From positions 1 to 9,642 of the forward strand of contig JAIRZR010000306.1 in assembly GCA_031267155.1 (NCBI GenBank): a stretch of DNA of 9,642 nt, in the 5' to 3' direction. This document shows, one piece after another, positions 1 through 5,529 of the stretch. The stretch comes from Prevotellaceae bacterium (lineage in GTDB: Bacteria > Bacteroidota > Bacteroidia > Bacteroidales > UBA932). Every line of letters begins with the position of its first letter. Positions within the stretch are counted from its first letter, which is position 1. The notes under the pieces were generated by a model, which had not been told where the DNA came from, ran no database searches, and saw nothing but the letters and a program-made list of their open reading frames with translations. A program made the position numbers and the translations under genes.

Positions 1-368
1 ATGCAGAGTTCTTAGATAAAATGGGAGATACAGAAGCATCCTTTTCACTTCTAAAACAAACCGGGAATTACTATTCCGACCCCTATTTTTTACGGATTTT
101 AGCCCTTGCATACGAAAACGCAGGTAATATTAATGAAGCAAAATACAAATTTGATCTGGCAGTTAATATGATTCCTGAGCAATTCAATGTCGCTTATGAA
201 CAAATACTTTTTTTACAACGTACAGGAGAGAAACAGAAAGCTTATGAATTGGCTTTGAAATTATATAATAAGCCTGTAAAATCAACTTTCTATGCAGACC
301 CCATTATTATTAAAGCTAAATTAAAAATGATGATTCAGTCCTGTCCAAAAGAAATACATCAAAAATAA
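1..368 (+). CDS. C-terminal fragment of a TPR-containing protein, possibly an O-antigen ligase/polymerase-like protein (5' end outside window)
   Basis: The reading frame is already open at base 3 (codons for A-E-F-L-D-K before the first ATG at 21), so this is the 3' end of a longer gene; the internal ATG need not be a start. The visible ~121 residues form amphipathic helix pairs of TPR type: 'DPYFLRILALAYENAGNINEAKYKF' gives the A-x-x-x-x-G...A pattern of one repeat, and 'NVAYEQILFLQRTGEKQKAYELALKLYNKP' gives the next. The ending, a basic helix after 'NKPVK', resembles the C-terminal tails of Bacteroidales O-antigen ligase/Wzy-type membrane proteins that end in TPRs. That identification is from memory of the family and is tentative, because no membrane part is visible. 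The gene is A/T-rich and lies 11 bases before the peptidase gene, so the two may be co-transcribed. Certain: a partial CDS with TPR-like helices. Uncertain: the full-length function. Confidence 0.72.
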   Translation, partial: AEFLDKMGDTEASFSLLKQTGNYYSDPYFLRILALAYENAGNINEAKYKFDLAVNMIPEQFNVAYEQILFLQRTGEKQKAYELALKLYNKPVKSTFYADPIIIKAKLKMMIQSCPKEIHQK

Positions 369-379
369 AAGTTATAAAT

Positions 380-1594
380 ATGAAGAGAATCGTATTATTA
401 CTGATTTTATTGGCAGTTCTTGCCGCTTGCAACAAGGAGGATGATATTGACATTTCTCCTGCGCGAACAATTATTGCTTATATGGCGGCAGATAATGATC
501 TGTCGGGTGATGCCCTTGTCGATTTGGAGGAGATGAAGCGAAGTTATAAGGAAACCGGAGTCAATCTGATTGTCCTGATGGATGTGGCCAATAAAGATCC
601 GTATCTGTTAAGAATAACCGAAGGTGGCAGTGAGACAATAAAGGTATATCCTGAATTTGATTCGGCAGATCCTGCGAACATGAACAACTTACTCAGAGAA
701 ATTATTGAAATGTATCCATCGGATGATTACGGCTTGATTCTCTGGTCGCACGGCACCTCATGGTTGCCGGCCGGTATGCAACTGAAATCCTTTGCGGCGG
801 ATGGCAACCGGCAAATGGATATTCCCGAACTGACCGAAGCATTGCCTTTACGGTTCAGCTTTATTCTCTTTGATGCCTGCCTGATGGGGTCGGTAGAGGT
901 CGCTTACGAACTGAAAGACAGGGCGGATTATATCATCGCGTCGTCCGGCGAAACTATTTATGAGGGTTTTCCCTACGATTTGATTATTCCCGAACTCATC
1001 AAGCAACAACCGGATTTCAGGAAAGTTGCGGAAAACTATTTCATGTATTATAATGGGCAGGAGAATGAATTATACCGTTCGGCCACGATATCCGTAGTGA
1101 ACACCCGTGAGCTGGAAGCGCTGGCGGCAGTAACGGCACAGGCTATCGCAGGGCAAGCGTTTGATATGACAACCTTCGACCGTCGGTCGGTACAGCGTTT
1201 GGATGTATATGCCGAGCAATATACATTCGATTTCATGGATTTTGTCAACAAAGCATTTCCCGAAACGGATAAAACCGCCCTGACGGAACATCTGAATAAG
1301 GCCATACTGTACAAAGCGCATACGGATGGATTTATTGGGATGTATGATATAGACACCTTCTGCGGGTTAAGTTGCTATATTCCACACCCGTCCCGGGATG
1401 ATTTGAACAGTTATTACCTGTATCTTAACTGGAGCCAAGCATCAGGTTTTATGAATCTTTTCGATAACAAGGATAAAGAAATAACCGTTCCGGCGTCGGA
1501 AAGCCGGACGAATGTCGAATCCATTAACAAAATACAATCAAGGCAGGACAATCTTTCGGAACAGCGTATTCCGAAAGACCTCCTGCCTCCGTGA
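380..1594 (+). CDS. Clostripain-family (peptidase C11) cysteine peptidase, lipoprotein
   Basis: Predicted 404-residue lipoprotein endopeptidase of family C11, clan CD; characterised members cleave after Arg or Lys. The signal peptide 'MKRIVLLLILLAVLAAC' has lipobox L-A-A-C with the lipidated Cys at 17, placing the protein on the membrane facing the periplasm or cell surface. The core begins with 'TIIAYMAADNDLSGDAL' (30-46), typical of C11. The catalytic dyad is visible as His124 in 'LILWSHGTSW' and Cys167 in 'FILFDACLMGSVEVAYEL', each after a hydrophobic beta strand. 'SFAADGNRQMDIPEL' (137-151) is the conserved segment between them. The length is normal for Bacteroidales members. The last ~45 residues are hydrophilic and low in recognisable structure, and the final 16 codons are built from an inverted repeat (1541-1588). 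The start at 380 is fixed by the signal peptide. The physiological substrate is unknown; related fragipain of Bacteroides fragilis activates a toxin, but nothing here points to that. Confidence 0.93.
   Translation: MKRIVLLLILLAVLAACNKEDDIDISPARTIIAYMAADNDLSGDALVDLEEMKRSYKETGVNLIVLMDVANKDPYLLRITEGGSETIKVYPEFDSADPANMNNLLREIIEMYPSDDYGLILWSHGTSWLPAGMQLKSFAADGNRQMDIPELTEALPLRFSFILFDACLMGSVEVAYELKDRADYIIASSGETIYEGFPYDLIIPELIKQQPDFRKVAENYFMYYNGQENELYRSATISVVNTRELEALAAVTAQAIAGQAFDMTTFDRRSVQRLDVYAEQYTFDFMDFVNKAFPETDKTALTEHLNKAILYKAHTDGFIGMYDIDTFCGLSCYIPHPSRDDLNSYYLYLNWSQASGFMNLFDNKDKEITVPASESRTNVESINKIQSRQDNLSEQRIPKDLLPP
1541..1588 (+). other. Two-part inverted repeat (hairpin) inside the 3' end of the peptidase gene
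   Basis: Outer arms AGGCAGGA (1541-1548) and TCCTGCCT (1581-1588) pair perfectly over 8 bp. Inner arms TCTTTCGGA (1552-1560) and TCCGAAAGA (1570-1578) pair over 9 bp around a 9-base loop, with only a small asymmetric internal loop (3 versus 2 bases) between the two stems. This gives 17 base pairs ending six bases before the last base of the stop codon. It could act as a transcription terminator or mRNA-stabilising structure at the end of the peptidase message, but the nearest T-run (1612-1617) lies more than 20 bases beyond the stem, so it is not a classical intrinsic terminator. The hairpin is seen directly; its role is inference. Confidence 0.6.
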
Positions 1595-1703
1595 GGATGT
1601 CCGGATGAATTGTTTTTCTCATTATGCTTTGAGGGAAAGACAGGGATGGACGGAAACAGTCGAAGCAAATACACCGAGGTTAAACTAAAAAAACAAATAT
1701 AAA

Positions 1704-2081
1704 ATGAAGTATAGACTTATAAAGCGGAAAAATCCGCAAGACTGGCAAAGTCCGGCAAAGTGGTTTGCCACGCCTGTAAATGACGGCAAGGTAACGCAGC
1801 AGGATGTGTCGGCTGACATCGTCAACCTGTCGTCGCTTGCACGCGGTGATGTGGGAAACGTGATCAACAGCGTGATCGACACGGTACCCAAGTATCTGGT
1901 GATGGGCAAGAGTGTGAATCTGGGTGAACTGGGCACCTTCCGTGTTTCGTTCACAAGCGCAGGCGTGGAAGACCCGAAAGATTTCAACGTTGATAAAATT
2001 TCAGGCGTTCGCGTTGTGTTCACACCAAGTACGGAACTGAGAAAGAAACTCGATGGTATCCGCTTCGAAAAAGGCGAATGA
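1704..2081 (+). CDS. HU-family (HU-HIG type) DNA-binding protein
   Basis: A 125-residue protein of the Bacteroidales-specific HU variant (HU-HIG), related to the nucleoid proteins HU and IHF. The N-terminal 'MKYRLIKRKNPQDWQSPAKWFATPV' region, with a K-x-N-P and a K-W-(Y/F) pair, is characteristic of this group and absent from canonical 90-residue HU. It is followed by 'VTQQDVSADIVNLSSLARGDVGNVINSVIDTVPKYL' (30-65), the helical dimerisation region, and 'GKSVNLGELGTFRVSF' (68-83), the beta-sheet leading to the DNA-binding arms. 'VRVVFTPSTELRKKL' (102-116) closes the fold. It is the expected length for a single-domain HU-HIG protein. The gene is separated by 109 bases from the peptidase gene and 196 bases from the SusC gene, so it is probably monocistronic. 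Expected role: DNA bending or architectural binding. Whether it binds the repeat array immediately downstream is untested speculation. Confidence 0.9.
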   Translation: MKYRLIKRKNPQDWQSPAKWFATPVNDGKVTQQDVSADIVNLSSLARGDVGNVINSVIDTVPKYLVMGKSVNLGELGTFRVSFTSAGVEDPKDFNVDKISGVRVVFTPSTELRKKLDGIRFEKGE

Positions 2082-2094
2082 TACCTTCAAAAAT

Positions 2095-2195
2095 CACATA
2101 CGTATGTAGTGGAAATTACATACTCTGTAGTGCACCATTACATACTCTGTAATGCACCATTACATACTCTGTAAATTTTGCTACATACGTATGTA
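2095..2195 (+). promoter_or_regulatory. Array of five helically phased TACA-N5/6-TGTA dyads upstream of the SusC gene
   Basis: Five similar sites: CACATACGTATGTA (2095-2108), TACATACTCTGTA three times (2117-2129, 2139-2151, 2161-2173) and TACATACGTATGTA (2182-2195). The outer two contain the perfect palindrome ACATACGTATGT; the inner three keep TACA and TGTA half-sites around TACTC. The spacers are 8, 9, 9 and 8 bases and centre-to-centre distances are 21.5, 22, 22 and 21.5 bp, so all sites face the same side of the helix. The inner three form a tandem repeat of 22-bp period in which ATTACATACTCTGTA is followed by RTGCACC. The array ends 82 bases before the SusC start codon. This geometry fits cooperative binding of a dimeric regulator or architectural protein; iterons or an invertible segment are alternatives. 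I found no convincing Bacteroidota promoter (TTTG / TAnnTTTG) in the rest of the gap. Confidence 0.8.
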
Positions 2196-2277
2196 ATAAA
2201 CGTAAACTATAAATGATTCTATTTCAATAATTTGTGAAGATATAAATATTTATCCAAACTATTAAATTTTTAATCGT

Positions 2278-5200
2278 ATGATGAAAAAGAAAAACAAAAC
2301 AAGTATGTCGCGGCTGAGGCAATGGAAAACGATTGTCGCAGGCTGCATGTTATTGACATTCGGACTGCCGGAAACGGTACGGTCCGAAACAGTGAACGGA
2401 ACGGTTAACGGTATGCAGCAAACGAAAGGGAACACAATTACCGGTATCGTTCTGGACGAAAACGGAGAGCCGGTTCCCGGCGCTACGATTATCGTCAAAG
2501 GAACTACGCGCGGTGTGATCACCGATATGGACGGTACGTTTGCCATTCAGGCAACACCCGAAAACCTGCTGGAAATATCCTATCTGGGCTATCAGAAGCT
2601 TACGGTGACGGTGGGTGAACAAACCCGTATCAATGTGACGCTTGCCCCCAACGTAAATGAGCTGGACGAAGTGACGGTTGTCGCTTTCGGCATGCAGAAG
2701 AAGGAGAGCGTGGTAGCCTCAATTACCACCGTCAATCCGGCGGAACTGAAGGTGCCTTCGAGCAACCTGACCACGGCGTTTGCCGGAAATATGGCGGGAA
2801 TCATTGCCTATCAGCGAAGCGGAGAACCCGGAAGGGACAATGCCGACTTCTTTGTGCGCGGTATCACCACCTTCGGGAACAACAACAACCCCCTGATACT
2901 GATTGACGGAATCGAGCTGACCACCACCGACCTGGCGAATCTGCAGCCCGACGACATCGCAAGCTTCTCAATCATGAAGGACGCTACGGCGACTGCCCTC
3001 TACGGAGCGCGCGGAGCAAACGGCGTCATTCTGGTTACGACAAAGCAGGGAGCGGTTGGCCCGGCGAAAATCTCGCTGCGTATAGAGAACTCAGTCTCCG
3101 CGCCTACCCGCAATGTGGAGTTTGCCGACCCCGTTACCTTCATGAGACTGAGTAACGAATCCGTGCTTACCCGCGACCCGCTGGCTACGCTGGACTATTC
3201 GCAGGAGAAAATCGACAACACCGCAGCAGGGAGAAATCCCCTGATATATCCCGCAAACGACTGGCGCAGCCTGCTGTTCAAGGACTATACCATGAACCAG
3301 AGGGTAAACCTGAGCGTGAGCGGAGGCGGCGGCGTTGCACGATACTATGTGGCGGGATCGTTCAGCAAAGACAACGGAATACTGAATGTGGACAAACGCA
3401 ACAATTTCAACAACAACATCGACCTCAAGAAATACAGTCTTAGAGCGAATGTTAACATTGACATCACCAATAGCACGGAACTGATTGTGCGACTGAGCGG
3501 AAATTTCGACGAATACACCGGCCCGCCGGATCCCAATACGGATAACAACACCCCTGTCGGTACCGAAATCTACAACATGATGGTACGCTCGAATCCCGTC
3601 CGCTTTCCCGCATACTTTCCCATCGATGAGGATCATCAGTATGTCAAGCACATCATGTTCGGCAATTACGGTACCATGCAGACCCTGTACAGGAATCCAT
3701 ATGCCGAAATGGTCAGGGGATACATGAACGATTCAAGGTCGCAGATGCTGGCACAGCTCGAACTGAAACAGAATCTCGACTTCATTACCGAAGGACTGAA
3801 CATCAGGACGCTGCTGAACATCTCTCGCACAGGCTCGTTTTCGGTAAGCAGAAAATACGATCCGTTCTGGTATCAGGTGGAATCCTACGACAGGATTACG
3901 GACAAATACAGGCTGGTACGCCTCAATCCCGATTCGGGATTCGGAGCAGGCACCGAATATCTGGATCTTGCCGAAAGCCCGAAATCCCTGGAGTCCTCGC
4001 TCTATTCCGAAACCGTGCTGAGCTATGCACGGGAGTTTGCCGACAGACACGCCCTTGGCGGAGTGCTGGTTTTGACTGCAAGGGAGCATCTCACAGCCAA
4101 TGCCGGAAGCCTGCAACTGTCCCTGCCCTCGCGAAATGCCGGCCTGTCGGGACGTGCCACATATTCCTTCGACAGCCGCTACTTTACCGAATTTAATTTC
4201 GGATACAACGGCTCCGAACGTTTTGCCGCAAACCACCGCTACGGATTCTTCCCCTCGGCGGGCGTTGCATGGAACATTGCAAACGAAGCGTTCTGGGAAC
4301 CTTTCAAAGAGACGGTATCCAACCTGAAACTGCGCTATTCCTACGGTCTGGTCGGGAACGACAGGATTGGAGACAGGAACGACAGATTCTTCTATCTCTC
4401 GCAGGTTAACATGACCGATGGCGCCAAAGCCGCAATTTTCGGAAGGGAAATAATAAACCTTTCAGGCGCCACCGGAATTACCGTTTCGAAGTATGCCAAC
4501 GACGAAATCACATGGGAAAGGTCCACCAAACAGAACTACGCCCTGGAAGTGAGCCTGTGGAACAAACTCGACATCATTGCCGAATACTTTACCGAATACC
4601 GGAACAATATTCTGATGACGCGCGAATTTATACCCTCAACCATGGGCCTCTCGGCTGCCGTCAGGGCAAATGTCGGAGAATCTTCGGGACAGGGAGTGGA
4701 CATAAGCATGGACTACCAGCAGTCATGGAACAAAGACTTCTGGACTGCGGCACGGGCGAATTTCACCTACGCCACCAGCCGCTACGAAGTATTTGAGGAA
4801 CCGGACTATGACGAGCCATGGCGCTCGCGCGTGGGGCTTTCGCTGAAGCAGAACTACGGGTATATCGCCGAAAGGCTGTTTATGGACGACGCCGAAGCCT
4901 ACAATTCCGCCAGCCAGAATTTTGGAGTTGCAACCATGGGCGGCGACATTAAATATACCGACGTGAACCGCGACGGACAGATTACCCCCGCCGACATGGT
5001 GCCGATAGGCAATCCCACCGTGCCCGAAATGGTCTTCGGTTTCGGATTTTCATTCGGCTACAAAGGTTTTGACGCCTCATGCTTCTTTCAGGGAGCCGCC
5101 AACGAATCGTTCTGGATATCTACCGTTGACAATCCCAACGCCGGAACGATAAGCACCGCTCCCTTCCAGAACCAGACCCAGCTGCTGAAAGTCTATGCCG

Positions 5201-5526
5201 ACAGCCACTGGTCGGAAGACAACCAGGACATGTACGCCACCTGGCCCCGGCTCAGTTCCACTCTACATCTTGGCAACGTACAGCCAAGCACATGGTTCAT
5301 GCGCGACGGCTCCTTCGTCCGCCTGAAACAGGCTGAAATAGGCTATACCGTTCCGGGCAAGTGGCAGGAAAAACTGCACATGGGCAATTTCAGGGTATAT
5401 GTAAGCGGAACAAATTTGCTGCTTTTCAGCAAATTCAAACTCTGGGATGCGGAAATGGCAGGCAACGGACTTGGATATCCAATCCAAAGGGTATTCAATG
5501 TCGGTCTGAACTTTTCATTCAATTAA
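2278..5526 (+). CDS. SusC/RagA-family TonB-linked outer-membrane transporter
   Basis: A 1082-residue outer-membrane beta-barrel importer that, with its SusD partner, moves oligosaccharides (or other oligomers) into the periplasm using TonB energy. A signal peptide lies within residues 1-36 (basic start, hydrophobic 'IVAGCMLLTFGL'). Residues ~53-133 are a carboxypeptidase-D regulatory-like domain ('ITGIVLDENGEPVPGATI', 'ISYLGYQ'). A TonB-box-like 'ELDEVTVVAFG' (128-138) precedes the plug (~140-257), which has 'FFVRGITTFGNNNNPLILID' and 'SIMKDATATALYGARGANGV'. The barrel follows, with the family signature 'DVNRDGQITPADMVPIGNP' (895-913) and a C-terminus ending in aromatic 'VFNVGLNFSFN'. Length is normal. 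No STN secretin/TonB short N-terminal domain is seen, which argues against direct signalling to an ECF sigma/anti-sigma pair. Two tandem ATGs (2278, 2281) leave the exact start open by one residue. The stop is 3 bases before the earliest SusD start, so the two genes are co-transcribed. Confidence 0.97.
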   Translation: MMKKKNKTSMSRLRQWKTIVAGCMLLTFGLPETVRSETVNGTVNGMQQTKGNTITGIVLDENGEPVPGATIIVKGTTRGVITDMDGTFAIQATPENLLEISYLGYQKLTVTVGEQTRINVTLAPNVNELDEVTVVAFGMQKKESVVASITTVNPAELKVPSSNLTTAFAGNMAGIIAYQRSGEPGRDNADFFVRGITTFGNNNNPLILIDGIELTTTDLANLQPDDIASFSIMKDATATALYGARGANGVILVTTKQGAVGPAKISLRIENSVSAPTRNVEFADPVTFMRLSNESVLTRDPLATLDYSQEKIDNTAAGRNPLIYPANDWRSLLFKDYTMNQRVNLSVSGGGGVARYYVAGSFSKDNGILNVDKRNNFNNNIDLKKYSLRANVNIDITNSTELIVRLSGNFDEYTGPPDPNTDNNTPVGTEIYNMMVRSNPVRFPAYFPIDEDHQYVKHIMFGNYGTMQTLYRNPYAEMVRGYMNDSRSQMLAQLELKQNLDFITEGLNIRTLLNISRTGSFSVSRKYDPFWYQVESYDRITDKYRLVRLNPDSGFGAGTEYLDLAESPKSLESSLYSETVLSYAREFADRHALGGVLVLTAREHLTANAGSLQLSLPSRNAGLSGRATYSFDSRYFTEFNFGYNGSERFAANHRYGFFPSAGVAWNIANEAFWEPFKETVSNLKLRYSYGLVGNDRIGDRNDRFFYLSQVNMTDGAKAAIFGREIINLSGATGITVSKYANDEITWERSTKQNYALEVSLWNKLDIIAEYFTEYRNNILMTREFIPSTMGLSAAVRANVGESSGQGVDISMDYQQSWNKDFWTAARANFTYATSRYEVFEEPDYDEPWRSRVGLSLKQNYGYIAERLFMDDAEAYNSASQNFGVATMGGDIKYTDVNRDGQITPADMVPIGNPTVPEMVFGFGFSFGYKGFDASCFFQGAANESFWISTVDNPNAGTISTAPFQNQTQLLKVYADSHWSEDNQDMYATWPRLSSTLHLGNVQPSTWFMRDGSFVRLKQAEIGYTVPGKWQEKLHMGNFRVYVSGTNLLLFSKFKLWDAEMAGNGLGYPIQRVFNVGLNFSFN

Positions 5527-5529
5527 TAT

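Noticed and set aside
1610..1631. Possible Bacteroidota promoter for the HU gene (TTG at 1610-1612 and TATGCTTTG at 1623-1631)
   Set aside because: The -7-like element has three rather than two bases between TA and TTTG, and the spacing to the TTG is much too short.
2055..2085. GGTATC/GATACC inverted repeat spanning the stop codon of the HU gene
   Set aside because: Only a 6-bp stem plus a 3-bp inner stem with a bulge, and no T-run follows; not a convincing terminator.
2095..2195. Reading the tandem repeats as a CRISPR array or plasmid iteron origin
   Set aside because: Spacers are 8-9 bases and nearly identical, so it is not CRISPR; no replication initiator or cas gene is present in the window.
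2228..2234. TAATTTG as a -7 element for the SusC operon
   Set aside because: It has one base instead of two between TA and TTTG, and no TTTG/TTG occurs at the right distance upstream; too weak to call.
3091..3651. 186-codon open frame on the minus strand inside the SusC gene
   Set aside because: It is fully contained in a clear SusC coding region; the predicted protein has no recognisable domain and its length is explained by codon bias on the opposite strand.
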